A stretch of DNA of 64,000 nt from Candidatus Thioglobus autotrophicus. GTDB lineage: Bacteria > Pseudomonadota > Gammaproteobacteria > PS1 > Pseudothioglobaceae. The notes under the pieces were generated by a model. That model did not search any database and was not told where the DNA came from. It saw only the letters and a list, made by a program, of their open reading frames with translations. Location: contig NZ_CP010552.1 in NCBI RefSeq assembly GCF_001293165.1, forward strand, positions 806,001 to 870,000, written 5' to 3'. Positions 25,411-34,503 of the stretch are shown piece after piece. A program made the translations under genes and the position numbers. Numbering within the stretch: the first letter of the stretch is position 1; each line of letters opens with the position of its first letter.

Positions 25411-26472
25411 ATGTTAATTTCATTAAGAGAATTATTAGACCATGCTGCAGAAAACAGCTACGGCATGCCGGCGTTTAACGTTAACAACATGGAGCAGGTT
25501 CATGCGATCATGGAAGCGGCTGATAGAACTAATTCACCCGTTATCATGCAGGGTTCTGCAGGTGCACGTGGTTATGCAGGCGAGCCGTTCTTACGTCACT
25601 TAATTATTGCAGCCACTGAAATGTACCCACATATCCCAGTAGTTATGCATCAGGATCATGGTTCAGAGCCAGCAGTTTGTTTGCGCTCAATTCAGTCAGG
25701 TTTTTCATCAGTGATGATGGATGGCTCTTTAGAAGCAGACTGTAAAACACCATCTTCATTTGAGTACAATGTTGACGTGACTAAAAATGTTGTGGCAATG
25801 GCTCACGCCGGTGGTGTTTCAGTTGAAGGTGAATTAGGTTGTTTAGGTTCATTAGAAACAGGTGAAATGGGCGAGGAAGATGGCCATGGCGCTGAAGGTA
25901 AATTAGACCTTGATATGTTATTAACAGGTGTTGAAGAAGCGGCTGATTTTGTTAAGGCAACTAACGTTGACGCTTTAGCGATTGCTATTGGTACATCGCA
26001 CGGTGCTTACAAGTTTACTCAAGAGCCAACAGGTGAAATTTTACGTATTGACCGTATTAAAGAAATTCATGCGCGTATTCCGGACACACATCTCGTGATG
26101 CACGGTTCTTCATCAGTGCCACAAGATTGGTTAAAGATCATCAACGACTTTGGTGGTGATATGGGCCAAACTTATGGTGTGCCAGTGAGCGAAATTCAAG
26201 AAGGTATTAAAAATGGTGTGCGTAAAGTTAACATCGATACCGACTTGCGTATGGCTTCTACCGGTTCGATTCGTAAGCACTTAGCTGAAAACACAGCAAA
26301 CTTTGATCCACGTAAATTCTACAGAGAAGCAACAACTGCTATGAGCGATATCGTTGCAGCACGCTTTGAAGCATTTGGTGCAGCAGGGCAAGCAGATAAA
26401 ATTACCGTGACTTCATTAGATGAAATGAGTCAAAAGTATGCAGCAGGTGAGTTGGACGCAAACGTTAAGTAA
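25411..26472 (+). CDS. fba: Fructose-bisphosphate aldolase, class II
   Basis: Class II (zinc) aldolase joins dihydroxyacetone phosphate and glyceraldehyde-3-phosphate; in autotrophs it can also make sedoheptulose-1,7-bisphosphate. The 353-residue protein has [12 protein letters not shown], the zinc ligands in [15 protein letters not shown] and [19 protein letters not shown]-like substrate loop ([10 protein letters not shown]), and the C-terminal [11 protein letters not shown]. The length and Glu-Met-Gly-Glu-Glu-Asp-Gly insertion fit the CbbA-type group of autotrophic proteobacteria. AAAGGAGAAAA precedes it. A strong terminator follows, ending the central carbon run. Confidence 0.96.
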   Translation: MLISLRELLDHAAENSYGMPAFNVNNMEQVHAIMEAADRTNSPVIMQGSAGARGYAGEPFLRHLIIAATEMYPHIPVVMHQDHGSEPAVCLRSIQSGFSSVMMDGSLEADCKTPSSFEYNVDVTKNVVAMAHAGGVSVEGELGCLGSLETGEMGEEDGHGAEGKLDLDMLLTGVEEAADFVKATNVDALAIAIGTSHGAYKFTQEPTGEILRIDRIKEIHARIPDTHLVMHGSSSVPQDWLKIINDFGGDMGQTYGVPVSEIQEGIKNGVRKVNIDTDLRMASTGSIRKHLAENTANFDPRKFYREATTAMSDIVAARFEAFGAAGQADKITVTSLDEMSQKYAAGELDANVK

Positions 26473-26494
26473 GCGCCTAACGATCAAGTATCAG

Positions 26495-26523
26495 AAGGGC
26501 TCGTTTATGACGAGCCTTTTTTA
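26495..26523 (+). terminator. Rho-independent terminator after fba
   Basis: Stem GGCTCG/CGAGCC extended by A-T pairs, loop TTTATGA, followed by a TTTTTT run. It closes the tkt-to-fba run, 23 bases after the fba stop. Confidence 0.85.
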
Positions 26524-26539
26524 TTTCTAAGGGAAATTA

Positions 26540-28408
26540 ATGAGTCAAAAACCACACTATTCAGTCATTGTTATTGGTGGCGGGCACGCAGGCACGGAGG
26601 CTGCGCTCGCCTCTGCACGCATGGGGGTTGATACACTGCTGGTTTCTCATAATATCGAAACCTTGGGGCAAATGAGCTGTAACCCTGCGATTGGCGGGAT
26701 TGGTAAAGGACACTTGGTAAAGGAGATTGACGCCATGGGCGGTGCGATGGCTAGTGCTATTGACAAAGCTGGCATTCAGTTTCGCACTTTAAATGCTTCA
26801 AAAGGTCCTGCGGTTCGAGCAACACGAGCGCAAGCTGACCGAGTATTGTACAAGGCAGCCATTCGCTATACTTTAGAAAATCAAGAAAGCCTGTCTTTAT
26901 TTCAGCAAGCGGTCGATGATTTGGTGATTGAAAATGACGTGGTAACTGGTGTCATAACGCAAATGGGGCTTACCTTTACGGCCGATAAAGTGATTTTAAC
27001 CTCGGGTACTTTTTTGGGCGGTATTATTCACATTGGACAGAAAAATTTCCAAGGTGGGCGAGCGGGTGATGCACCTTCGAACCCTTTGTCTAGAAAATTG
27101 CGTGAATATGATTTGGGCGTGGGACGTCTAAAAACAGGCACCCCGCCAAGATTAGACGGACGCACATTGGACTACTCTCTGATGCAAGAACAGCCAGGTG
27201 ATCAGCCACTACCCAGTTTTTCTTTTATGGGAAAGCCGTCAGATCATCCAGAGCAAATCTCGTGTTTTATTACCCATACTAATGAAAAGGCACATGACTT
27301 TATCCGTGCCGGGCTAAAAGACTCACCAATGTACACGGGTAATATTGAAGGTATTGGCCCAAGATATTGCCCGTCTATTGAGGATAAAGTTGTGCGATTT
27401 GAAGAACGAAATTCGCATCAAATTTTTGTAGAGCCAGAAGGCTTAACCACGAATGAAGTTTATCCAAATGGCATTTCAACTTCCTTACCCTACGAGGTTC
27501 AGGTAGATTTTATCCATTCGATTAAGGGATTCGAGAATGCACAGATTGTGCGCCCTGGTTATGCCATTGAATATGACTTCTTTGATCCACGCGGTCTAAA
27601 GCAAACACTAGAAGTTAAGCGTATTGCAAATTTGTATTTTGCAGGTCAAATTAACGGCACGACGGGCTATGAAGAGGCGGCAGCGCAAGGGTTATTGGCA
27701 GGTGTTAATGCCGCATGCGCCGTTCAGGGTAAGGATGCTTGGCTGCCAAAGCGTGATGAAAGTTATATTGGCGTTATGGTGGATGATTTAATCACCAAAG
27801 GCACGAACGAACCGTACCGCATGTTTACTTCGCGAGCTGAATATCGATTGCTTTTGCGTGAGGATAATGCCGATGAACGGTTGTGCCCTATCGCTCGGAA
27901 GTTGGGCCTTATTAGTGAAGATAGATACCGAGCGTTTGAGCAAAAATACGCAGCCGTTGATCATGAAAAACAGCGTCTAGAAAGCACTTGGATTCAAGCT
28001 GGCGACACACAGGCGGATGCAGTATTGGGTCAGAAGCTTAACCATGAATATTCGTTATTGGAGCTACTAAAACGCCCTAAGGTGAATTATAAAATTCTCA
28101 GTCAAATTGATTCTGGACAGCCGTACTTAACTGACGACAAACTAATTGGCGTGGTGGAAAATCAGATTAAATACGCAGGCTATATTAAGCGCCAATTGGA
28201 TGAGATTGAAAAATACCGTAAAAATGAAAATACTCGCCTACCTGCTGACATGGATTACAATTCGATTCAGGCTCTGTCTGCAGAAGTGCGCCAGAAGCTG
28301 ACGCAGCACCAGCCGGAAACCATTGGCCAGGCCAGTCGAATCCAAGGCGTTACGCCTGCCTCTATCTCTATTCTATTGGTTTATCTCAAAACGTATAAAA
28401 AGCTATGA
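26540..28408 (+). CDS. mnmG: tRNA uridine-5-carboxymethylaminomethyl modification enzyme MnmG (GidA)
   Basis: MnmG with MnmE installs the cmnm5 group on wobble U34 of several tRNAs, using FAD and methylene-THF. The 622-residue protein has the FAD motif [20 protein letters not shown], the segment [26 protein letters not shown] and the C-terminal YAGYIKRQ and [17 protein letters not shown] blocks. Length is normal. The first gene of a six-gene run; its stop overlaps the rsmG start by four bases (ATGA). Confidence 0.97.
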   Translation: MSQKPHYSVIVIGGGHAGTEAALASARMGVDTLLVSHNIETLGQMSCNPAIGGIGKGHLVKEIDAMGGAMASAIDKAGIQFRTLNASKGPAVRATRAQADRVLYKAAIRYTLENQESLSLFQQAVDDLVIENDVVTGVITQMGLTFTADKVILTSGTFLGGIIHIGQKNFQGGRAGDAPSNPLSRKLREYDLGVGRLKTGTPPRLDGRTLDYSLMQEQPGDQPLPSFSFMGKPSDHPEQISCFITHTNEKAHDFIRAGLKDSPMYTGNIEGIGPRYCPSIEDKVVRFEERNSHQIFVEPEGLTTNEVYPNGISTSLPYEVQVDFIHSIKGFENAQIVRPGYAIEYDFFDPRGLKQTLEVKRIANLYFAGQINGTTGYEEAAAQGLLAGVNAACAVQGKDAWLPKRDESYIGVMVDDLITKGTNEPYRMFTSRAEYRLLLREDNADERLCPIARKLGLISEDRYRAFEQKYAAVDHEKQRLESTWIQAGDTQADAVLGQKLNHEYSLLELLKRPKVNYKILSQIDSGQPYLTDDKLIGVVENQIKYAGYIKRQLDEIEKYRKNENTRLPADMDYNSIQALSAEVRQKLTQHQPETIGQASRIQGVTPASISILLVYLKTYKKL

Positions 28409-29016
28409 GTGTTAAAACCTTACTAATAGAGGGCGCAAAACAGATGGATATTGAGCTTGAAGATCAGCAAGTATCTAGTTTATTGGCGTATTTAGAGCTT
28501 ATTGTTAAGTGGAATAAAACCTATAATTTAAGCGCTATTCGTCATTTGGAGGATGGTGTAAAAAAACACTTGCTCGACAGTCTTTCGGTGATTCCTTACA
28601 TTAAGCAAGAGCCACTGCTTGATGTGGGTGCTGGTGCGGGCCTACCAGGCATTGTTATTAGTATTATGAGGCCCAATCTAAATGTGAGCGTGCTCGACAG
28701 TGTTGGTAAGAAATGCCGTTTTATGCAATTTGCAAAAACCCAGCTAGGCCTTAAGAATCTTACTGTGGTGAATCAGCGAGTTGAGGATTATCAGCCTGAA
28801 CAGTGTTTTGGTCAGATTACCTCGAGAGCATTTGCAGAAGTTGAAAAAACCTTAAGCCTGACAAAGCATTTATTGTGTGATAATGGTCATTATTTGCTGA
28901 TGAAAGGAGATCATTTTGCCGACGAGGCGCTTGAAGGCTTTAGCCTTAAAGTGCATAAAATTCGAGTGCCTTATGTATCTGATCAGCGTTATTTTTTAGA
29001 AATACAGCCCCATTAA
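28405..29016 (+). CDS. rsmG: 16S rRNA (guanine(527)-N7)-methyltransferase RsmG (GidB)
   Basis: RsmG methylates G527 of 16S rRNA; loss gives low-level streptomycin resistance in many bacteria. The 203-residue protein has the N-terminal helix [16 protein letters not shown], the SAM motif [26 protein letters not shown] and the [12 protein letters not shown] block. Length matches the family. Classical gidA-gidB order with a four-base overlap to mnmG. Confidence 0.97.
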   Translation: MSVKTLLIEGAKQMDIELEDQQVSSLLAYLELIVKWNKTYNLSAIRHLEDGVKKHLLDSLSVIPYIKQEPLLDVGAGAGLPGIVISIMRPNLNVSVLDSVGKKCRFMQFAKTQLGLKNLTVVNQRVEDYQPEQCFGQITSRAFAEVEKTLSLTKHLLCDNGHYLLMKGDHFADEALEGFSLKVHKIRVPYVSDQRYFLEIQPH

Positions 29017-29019
29017 AAT

Positions 29020-29793
29020 ATGAAAAAAATCCTTTATTATTTATTAGCATTGATCCTTATTGGCGCTATCGCCTTAGTGACTTGGTTTGACACACTGGCT
29101 AAAGGTGTACTCGAATCTTATGCACAAAAATCAGTTGGATCTACTGTCAGCGTTGGTGAATTTAGAAGTGACTGGGATCAAGCTCAGGTAAATATTGACT
29201 TTATTGAGGTAGCAAATCCAGCGCATTTTTCCAATAAAAATGCCTTCGTTTTAAATCACCTGAGCGCCTCGCTCTCTGAGCAAACTCAAGATAAGCTTGT
29301 GGTTTTAGAAGTACTTGAGTTTGACGGCCTGTTATTTACGTTAGAGCAAAATAACAGCCAAGTAAATTTGGTTGAGTTGTTAAAACAACTAAACCAACAA
29401 TCTAAAAATGCCAAGCGTGATATCTCTAGCAAGCAAGCCTCAAGCCAAAGCCCAGATTCTATTCAGGCTTATCGTGTGATCATCAAACAGCTAAATTTTG
29501 TTAACACTCAGCTCTTTATTGATACACAATGGTTTAAAGAAACTGTTGTGGTACCTGATGTGCTTATTCATAATTTTGGCGGGCAAGGCGGTATTCCGCT
29601 GACGCAGATCGGTGTGGAAATTATGAAAGTTGCACTAACGCGTATTCAAGCTGAAGTTGAGAAAAATGGCTTAAGACTTAGTGAAAAAGAAATTAAAGAA
29701 AGCGTTAATCGTCAATTGCGCAAAAAGCTAAATACGCTAACGGATGATCTAGATGATCAGAGTAAAAATTGGCTAAAAAAACTCGGGCTATAA
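29020..29793 (+). CDS. AsmA-like inner-membrane-anchored protein
   Basis: The 257-residue protein has an uncleaved N-terminal anchor helix (about 3-22), then a periplasmic part whose first 90 residues follow the AsmA pattern: YAQKSVGSTVSVGEFRSDW, an IEVANPAHFSNKNAF block and LSASLSEQTQDKLVVLEVLEFDG. AsmA-like proteins are linked to lipid transport and outer-membrane assembly. It is much shorter than AsmA or TamB and ends in a helical, charged tail. It lies 3 bases after rsmG and 1 base before tatD, so it is co-transcribed. Exact role unknown. Confidence 0.65.
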   Translation: MKKILYYLLALILIGAIALVTWFDTLAKGVLESYAQKSVGSTVSVGEFRSDWDQAQVNIDFIEVANPAHFSNKNAFVLNHLSASLSEQTQDKLVVLEVLEFDGLLFTLEQNNSQVNLVELLKQLNQQSKNAKRDISSKQASSQSPDSIQAYRVIIKQLNFVNTQLFIDTQWFKETVVVPDVLIHNFGGQGGIPLTQIGVEIMKVALTRIQAEVEKNGLRLSEKEIKESVNRQLRKKLNTLTDDLDDQSKNWLKKLGL

Positions 29794-29794
29794 G

Positions 29795-30568
29795 ATGCAT
29801 ATTGTCGATTCCCATTGCCATATAGACCGTGTTGATTTTGAGCAGTTTGGCGGTAGCATTGAGAGTATGCTGGCGCATGCAAACGAAATGTCTGTTAAAG
29901 AGTTTCTCTGTGTTTGTATTGATTTAGAGCATTTTGATGAAGTCTTTTCGCTCGCTAAAAATCATACACCGATTTATGCCTCTGTCGGCGTACATCCAAC
30001 TGAACAAGAAGGTCAAGATCCAAGTGTTGATGAGTTATTAACCTTGGCAAAACATGAGAAAATTATCGCTATCGGCGAAACAGGACTGGATTATTTTCAT
30101 GTTGAAAAAGAATCTGCAGATTGGCAGCGAGATCGTTTCAGGCGTCATATTGCTGCGTCTAATCAATCGGCTAAACCGATGATTATTCATACGCGAGATG
30201 CCAAAGCCGACACCATTCAAATTATGACTGAGGAAAAAGCACAAGCGGGTGTTATGCATTGCTTTTCTGAAGATTGGGCAACCGCCAAAGCGGCACTTGA
30301 TTTGGGTTTTTACATTTCATTTTCTGGGATTATCACTTTCAAAAGTGCAGGTGCATTGCGCGAAGTGGCTAAAAAAGTACCTGCAGATCGACTTCTTGTA
30401 GAGACAGATGCACCTTATTTAACCCCTGTTCCAAATCGTGGCAAGCCTAATTCCCCGGCTTATACTTATTATGTTGCGCAAAAATTGGCCGAAATTCGAG
30501 GTGTGAGTGTTGAAGAGATTGCAGGCGCTACCACTCAAAATTTTAAGCGTTTGTTCTTTTCCAGCTAA
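29795..30568 (+). CDS. TatD-family metal-dependent hydrolase (YcfH/TatD type)
   Basis: TatD-family proteins are TIM-barrel metal hydrolases, several with DNase or D-aminoacyl-tRNA deacylase activity. The 257-residue protein shows VDSHCHIDRVDFE (His-x-His metal site), GVHPTEQEG, IGETGLDYFHVEK, MIIHTRDA, VMHCFSED and the final LVETDAPYLTPVPNRGKPN signature, all in the proper order. Its stop shares one base with the start of the next gene (TAATG at 30566-30570). YcfH is the closest subgroup by eye, but the subgroup is not certain. Confidence 0.9.
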   Translation: MHIVDSHCHIDRVDFEQFGGSIESMLAHANEMSVKEFLCVCIDLEHFDEVFSLAKNHTPIYASVGVHPTEQEGQDPSVDELLTLAKHEKIIAIGETGLDYFHVEKESADWQRDRFRRHIAASNQSAKPMIIHTRDAKADTIQIMTEEKAQAGVMHCFSEDWATAKAALDLGFYISFSGIITFKSAGALREVAKKVPADRLLVETDAPYLTPVPNRGKPNSPAYTYYVAQKLAEIRGVSVEEIAGATTQNFKRLFFSS

Positions 30569-31479
30569 TGGCCGTTTCTTTTCAAACAATTGACGAATTT
30601 TCTCAAGGCCAACGCCTAGATAATTTTTTAGTTAAGATTCTTAAAGGCGTTCCAAAATCTCATATTTATCGTGTTATTCGTAAAGGCGAAGTGCGAGTGA
30701 ACAAGGGCAGGAAAAAAGCAGACTACAAACTGCAACTAGATGATGTTGTGCGCATTCCACCTATTAATGTGAGTGAGAAAAAACCTGTACATGTTTCGGA
30801 TAGTCTAAAGAAAGTCTTATTAGACGCTATTATTTACGAAGACAAGGGTTTGCTCATTGTTAATAAGCCAAGTGGCGTGGCAGTTCATAGTGGCAGCGGC
30901 GTCGATACTGGTGTGATTGAGGCGCTCAGATCAGTATATAAAGAGCCTATTGAGCTGGTGCATCGTCTTGATCGAGCAACCTCAGGTGTCCTGTTGATTG
31001 CTAAAAAACGCAGTGTGCTGAAAAATTTGCATGAGCAGCTGGCAAAACACGAGATGGAAAAACGCTATACCGCTTTAGTGAAAGGTGTTTGGTCAAAAAA
31101 ACGCCACACCATTGATGCACCGCTTTATCAAAATTCAAGATATACGGTTGTGGATAGCAAGGGCAAGCATGCGGTTAGTCATTTTCAGCCACTTAAAAAT
31201 TTTACTCAAGAGGGCTTTGCTGCTTCCTTGGTCGAAGTGACGATTGAAACAGGGCGCACGCACCAAATACGTGCGCATGCGCAATATGCTGAGCATGCGA
31301 TTGCGTGTGATGATAAGTACGGTGATAAAGAGTTTGATCGACAAGTCAAGTTTCGAGGGCTTAAGCGTTTATTTTTACACGCACACCAGCTCACTTTTAC
31401 CAATCCATTAACCGGCGATATTCAAAAAGTGAGTGCACCATTGTCGATTGAATTGAAACAATTTTTAAACAAACTATGA
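30568..31479 (+). CDS. rluC: Ribosomal large subunit pseudouridine synthase, RluC/RluD family
   Basis: Enzymes of this family convert specific uridines of 23S rRNA to pseudouridine (RluC: 955, 2504, 2580). The 303-residue protein has an N-terminal S4 RNA-binding domain (about 16-75, RLDNFLVKILKGVPKSHIYR), the catalytic motif LVHRLDRATSGVLLIAK with the expected Asp, and the C-terminal ETGRTHQIRAHAQY and KRLFLHAHQLTF. The S4 start and spacing favour RluC over RluD or RluA, though not strictly. It is coupled to tatD and overlaps ubiA by four bases. Confidence 0.88.
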   Translation: MAVSFQTIDEFSQGQRLDNFLVKILKGVPKSHIYRVIRKGEVRVNKGRKKADYKLQLDDVVRIPPINVSEKKPVHVSDSLKKVLLDAIIYEDKGLLIVNKPSGVAVHSGSGVDTGVIEALRSVYKEPIELVHRLDRATSGVLLIAKKRSVLKNLHEQLAKHEMEKRYTALVKGVWSKKRHTIDAPLYQNSRYTVVDSKGKHAVSHFQPLKNFTQEGFAASLVEVTIETGRTHQIRAHAQYAEHAIACDDKYGDKEFDRQVKFRGLKRLFLHAHQLTFTNPLTGDIQKVSAPLSIELKQFLNKL

Positions 31480-32318
31480 ATGCTTACTTCCGCTTGATGC
31501 GCCTAGATAAGCCTGTTGGTATTTACTTGCTTTTATGGCCGACTCTGTGGGCATTGTTTTTAGCTGAAGATGGCTGGCCAGAACCTAGGCTATTGGTTAT
31601 TTTTATATTGGGTGTAGTATTGATGCGTTCAGCAGGCTGCGTGATTAATGATTATGCTGATCGAAAAATTGACCAATTTGTAAAGCGCACTCAGCATCGC
31701 CCGATTACGTCCGGGGAAATTTCAGCGAAAAATGCATTGCTATTATTTTTTGGATTGGTTGTCATGGCTTTTGGGCTGGTATTGTTTACCAACATCTTGA
31801 CGATTAAACTGGCTTTTATAGCGGTATTTTTAGCAACTTTATATCCATTTACCAAGCGCTGGACGCACCTACCTCAATTTGTTCTAGGGGCGGCTTTTGC
31901 TATGAGTGTGCCCATGGCATTTTCAGCAAGTAGTGGCGTGGTACCAAGCGCCGCTTGGTGGGTTTTTTCAGCGACGCTTATCTGGACAGTGATTTATGAC
32001 ACCATGTACGCTATGGCAGATCGAGAAGAGGATTTAAAAATTGGGGTAAAGTCTACCGCGGTTTTATTTGCACATTACGATCGCCTGATTTTGGCTGGAT
32101 TACAAATAGCGCTTATTGGTGTCTTGTTAACAATTTCAGAAATTTTTAAAATGGATGTTTTTTACGATATTTCTGTTGTTTTGAGCGCTATATTAATGAT
32201 TTATCATCAATTTTTAATCAAAAATCGAGAAAAAACAGCCTGTTTTCAAGCTTTTTTGTATAATAATTACATTGGACTGCTAATTTTTATCGGAATAGCG
32301 CTATCTGTGAACCAATAG
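31476..32318 (+). CDS. ubiA: 4-hydroxybenzoate polyprenyltransferase
   Basis: UbiA attaches a polyprenyl chain to 4-hydroxybenzoate in ubiquinone synthesis, in the inner membrane. The 280-residue, multi-helix protein contains the first Asp-rich motif NDYADRKIDQF with RTQHRPITSG, and the second, YAMADREEDLKIGVKS, both needed for Mg-pyrophosphate binding. Eight to nine helices are expected. Length is normal. It ends a six-gene run (mnmG to ubiA) and is followed by a promoter region for a separate gene. Confidence 0.95.
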   Translation: MNAYFRLMRLDKPVGIYLLLWPTLWALFLAEDGWPEPRLLVIFILGVVLMRSAGCVINDYADRKIDQFVKRTQHRPITSGEISAKNALLLFFGLVVMAFGLVLFTNILTIKLAFIAVFLATLYPFTKRWTHLPQFVLGAAFAMSVPMAFSASSGVVPSAAWWVFSATLIWTVIYDTMYAMADREEDLKIGVKSTAVLFAHYDRLILAGLQIALIGVLLTISEIFKMDVFYDISVVLSAILMIYHQFLIKNREKTACFQAFLYNNYIGLLIFIGIALSVNQ

Positions 32319-32401
32319 CTGTTTCAGCGTTAAAAATTTCGCATTTTTTCAAAATATAGTGTCATAAATACCACTTTTTGGCAGTTTTTCATCAAAAAAG
32401 C

Positions 32402-32430
32402 TTGACATTAGTCAAAAAACACTCTAAATT
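32402..32430 (+). promoter_or_regulatory. Strong-looking promoter of the 76-aa membrane protein gene
   Basis: A consensus TTGACA (32402-32407) is followed after exactly 17 bases by TAAATT (32425-32430, four of six matches). It lies 57 bases upstream of the ATG at 32488. The 5' leader is AT-rich and a GAGAGGAAAC ribosome site follows. Confidence 0.7.
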
Positions 32431-32487
32431 GTTAACAATCCGATCATAAAGGTTGGGTTGTTAATATAACTAAAAAGAGAGGAAACT

Positions 32488-32718
32488 ATGTTTGATACTA
32501 TTATAGGTACAATCAAAAAACTAACCGAAGCAGGTATTGCGTTAATCGCTTTAGCTGTTGTGGTTCAGGTAATCTTCGGTACAGGTGCTACAGGTGTGCC
32601 GTTTATTGGTGGCGATGTTATCGGCACCATTACGGGCATCGTGGCTAGTCTTGGCTCACACGGGCTAGTTGGCCTAGCATCCGTTGCTGTGATCTACGCT
32701 TTGTTCACGCGCCAGTAA
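32488..32718 (+). CDS. Small two-helix membrane protein of unknown function
   Basis: The 76-residue protein is nearly all hydrophobic or small residues. Helix one covers about 15-31 (AGIALIALAVVVQVIFG), a Gly/Pro-rich loop follows (GTGATGVPFIGGD), and helix two covers about 44-72 (IGTITGIVASLGSHGLVGL then ASVAVIYALF). A basic pair (Lys9-Lys10) precedes helix one. The hairpin shape recalls ring-forming or pilin-like small membrane proteins (ATP synthase c, VirB2/TrbC pilins), but no family signature is seen. It stands alone with its own consensus -35 and a very strong terminator, so high expression is likely. Confidence 0.75.
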   Translation: MFDTIIGTIKKLTEAGIALIALAVVVQVIFGTGATGVPFIGGDVIGTITGIVASLGSHGLVGLASVAVIYALFTRQ

Positions 32719-32732
32719 TTAACAACATAAAC

Positions 32733-32772
32733 AACCAAAAAAAACCCGCCGAAAGGCGGGTTTTTTTTGGTT
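32733..32772. terminator. Strong bidirectional rho-independent terminator
   Basis: A perfect 18-bp stem (32733-32750 with 32755-32772) with a GAAA tetraloop: an A-tract, a CCCGCC/GGCGGG core, and an 8-T run. It terminates the 76-aa gene on the plus strand and the ElyC-like gene on the minus strand. Confidence 0.95.
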
Positions 32773-33524
32773 TAATGAATTAAATAAGCCCAGGCAATGC
32801 CTAAAAATTCATGAATAGCAATTTGTGTTTTTTTGAAATCACTGATATTTGGTAGTGTTAACCAAGACTTGTTACTGCCATGAAAGTCAGTAGGTGCTGC
32901 GATAGGATTCATGCCCAAGCTGTTAAATATCATCATAGCTCTAGGCATGTGAGAGGCAGAAGTAACTAAAATAAATGGTTTATTATTGGTGATATCTTGA
33001 ATAAAAACAGCTTCTTCCTTAGTGTCTCTTGGGTGGCCACTAATAATAATATTTTGAGTGTCAATACCTATAATTTTTGCAATTTCAGCATTGATTATGG
33101 CATTGGGTGTTTGGTTTCCGGGTCCAGCATAGCCTGTAAAAACTAGGCTTAATTTAGGATTGTTAAGCTGTTTGAAAATTCTAGCGCCTTCAAGAGTTCT
33201 TTTTAACCCAGAAGAGCTAATTTGGCTCGATATAGGCTGATTATCATCTTCATGATGACCACTCCCCAGTACATGAATATAGTGAATATCATCACTTTCA
33301 CTATATTTGGTATATTGACTTTCTAGTTGTTTAACGAGGGTGTTAGCAATTGGCGGATAGCTAAAAACGAACAACAGGACTAAAGAAAAGCTTAATAGTA
33401 CTTTTGCCTTTGAGTAATTAGATTTATATAGAAAAAACAATCCTAATAAAGACAGAGAAAGAATCAATCCTAATGGCTCAATAAAGAAGGCAATAGCTTT
33501 CTTTATTGAAAATAAAACTTCCAT
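32772..33524 (-). CDS. elyC: DUF218 membrane protein, ElyC/SanA/YdcF family
   Basis: ElyC is an inner-membrane DUF218 protein that affects lipid carrier use and peptidoglycan assembly in E. coli. The 250-residue protein has two N-terminal helices (about 10-32 and 38-60), then a periplasmic DUF218 domain with IHYIHVLGSGHHED, a LVFTGYAGPGNQT block, GHPRDTKEEA and LVTSASHMPRAMMIF. These match the ElyC group in layout and length (259 in E. coli). ElyC is preferred over YdcF or SanA because of the two N-terminal helices. It is 9 bases downstream of dapD. Confidence 0.8.
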   Translation of the reverse strand: MEVLFSIKKAIAFFIEPLGLILSLSLLGLFFLYKSNYSKAKVLLSFSLVLLFVFSYPPIANTLVKQLESQYTKYSESDDIHYIHVLGSGHHEDDNQPISSQISSSGLKRTLEGARIFKQLNNPKLSLVFTGYAGPGNQTPNAIINAEIAKIIGIDTQNIIISGHPRDTKEEAVFIQDITNNKPFILVTSASHMPRAMMIFNSLGMNPIAAPTDFHGSNKSWLTLPNISDFKKTQIAIHEFLGIAWAYLIH

Positions 33525-33533
33525 TAACAGAAG

Positions 33534-34355
33534 TTAAATTCCTCTTAGCAGTTCATTAATGCTAGTTTTAGAGCGTGTTTTAGCGTCTACTTGTTTAACG
33601 ATAACTGCGCAATACAGTGAGTAAGACCCATCTTTAGAAGGTAGGTTGCCTGAAACAACTACAGAGCCTGCAGGAATGCGACCATAGCTAACTTCTCCTG
33701 TTGCACGATTAAAGATTTTGGTAGATTGGCCAATGTAAACACCCATTGAAATCACAGAGCCTTCCTCAACAATCACACCTTCAACAACTTCTGAGCGAGC
33801 GCCAATAAAACAGTTGTCTTCAATAATGGTTGGGCTGGCCTGAAGTGGCTCTAAAACACCACCAATACCAACACCACCAGAAAGGTGAACGTTTTTACCA
33901 ATTTGTGCACATGAGCCAACCGTTGCCCAAGTGTCAACCATAGTGCCAGAATCGACGTAGGCGCCAATGTTAACGTAAGACGGCATAAGTACAGTATCTT
34001 GAGCAATGTATGAGCCACGACGCGCGCTTGCTGGTGGCACGACGCGCACACCTGTTGCTTTAAATTCATCGGCAGACATGTCAGCAAATTTAGAAGGGAC
34101 CTTGTCATAGTACTGAGTAAAGCCACCTTGCATAGGCGTGTTATCTTCAATTCTAAAAGAAAGTAGTACAGCTTTTTTAAGCCATTCGTTTACTGTCCAT
34201 TCGCCGACACTTTGTCGCTCAGCAACACGAGCCTCACCTGAATCAAGCATGCGAATTGCTTCATTAACGGCCTGCTTAACTTCAGGCGTGACATTTTGTG
34301 GGTTGATATTTGCTCTATCTTCAAAAGCTGCTTCGATAATCTCTTTCATGGTCAT
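33534..34355 (-). CDS. dapD: 2,3,4,5-tetrahydropyridine-2,6-dicarboxylate N-succinyltransferase
   Basis: DapD succinylates tetrahydrodipicolinate in the succinylase branch of lysine and diaminopimelate synthesis. The 273-residue protein has a helical N-terminal domain and a left-handed beta-helix made of hexapeptide repeats (about 100-230), with [35 protein letters not shown] and [13 protein letters not shown], the family's substrate and CoA motifs. Length is standard (274 in E. coli). It is divergent from ccoG across a 148-base spacer that contains the FNR site. Confidence 0.97.
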   Translation of the reverse strand: MTMKEIIEAAFEDRANINPQNVTPEVKQAVNEAIRMLDSGEARVAERQSVGEWTVNEWLKKAVLLSFRIEDNTPMQGGFTQYYDKVPSKFADMSADEFKATGVRVVPPASARRGSYIAQDTVLMPSYVNIGAYVDSGTMVDTWATVGSCAQIGKNVHLSGGVGIGGVLEPLQASPTIIEDNCFIGARSEVVEGVIVEEGSVISMGVYIGQSTKIFNRATGEVSYGRIPAGSVVVSGNLPSKDGSYSLYCAVIVKQVDAKTRSKTSINELLRGI

Positions 34356-34427
34356 TTTGGTCGTAAAAATTGGACATTATATCAGATGCGTGTTTTTAAT
34401 AGGTGCTGGCAGTTTTATGGTCTTTAA

Positions 34428-34441
34428 TTGATTGAAATCAA
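34428..34441. promoter_or_regulatory. FNR box upstream of ccoG
   Basis: TTGATTGAAATCAA is a perfect match to the FNR consensus TTGAT-N4-ATCAA. Its centre lies about 40.5 bases before the start predicted from the -10 TATGAT, the position of a class II FNR activator site. It lies in the spacer between dapD and ccoG. Confidence 0.85.
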
Positions 34442-34462
34442 GAAAAAAAACAGGAAAAATGT

Positions 34463-34468
34463 TATGAT
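34463..34468 (+). promoter_or_regulatory. -10 element of the FNR-dependent ccoG promoter
   Basis: TATGAT matches the sigma-70 -10 consensus at five of six positions. The FNR box occupies the place of the -35 element. The predicted transcription start is around 34475, about 29 bases before the ccoG ATG at 34504. Confidence 0.65.
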
Positions 34469-34503
34469 GTTGCAGTTCTTCTAAACACCGATAAAAAGTA
34501 GCT

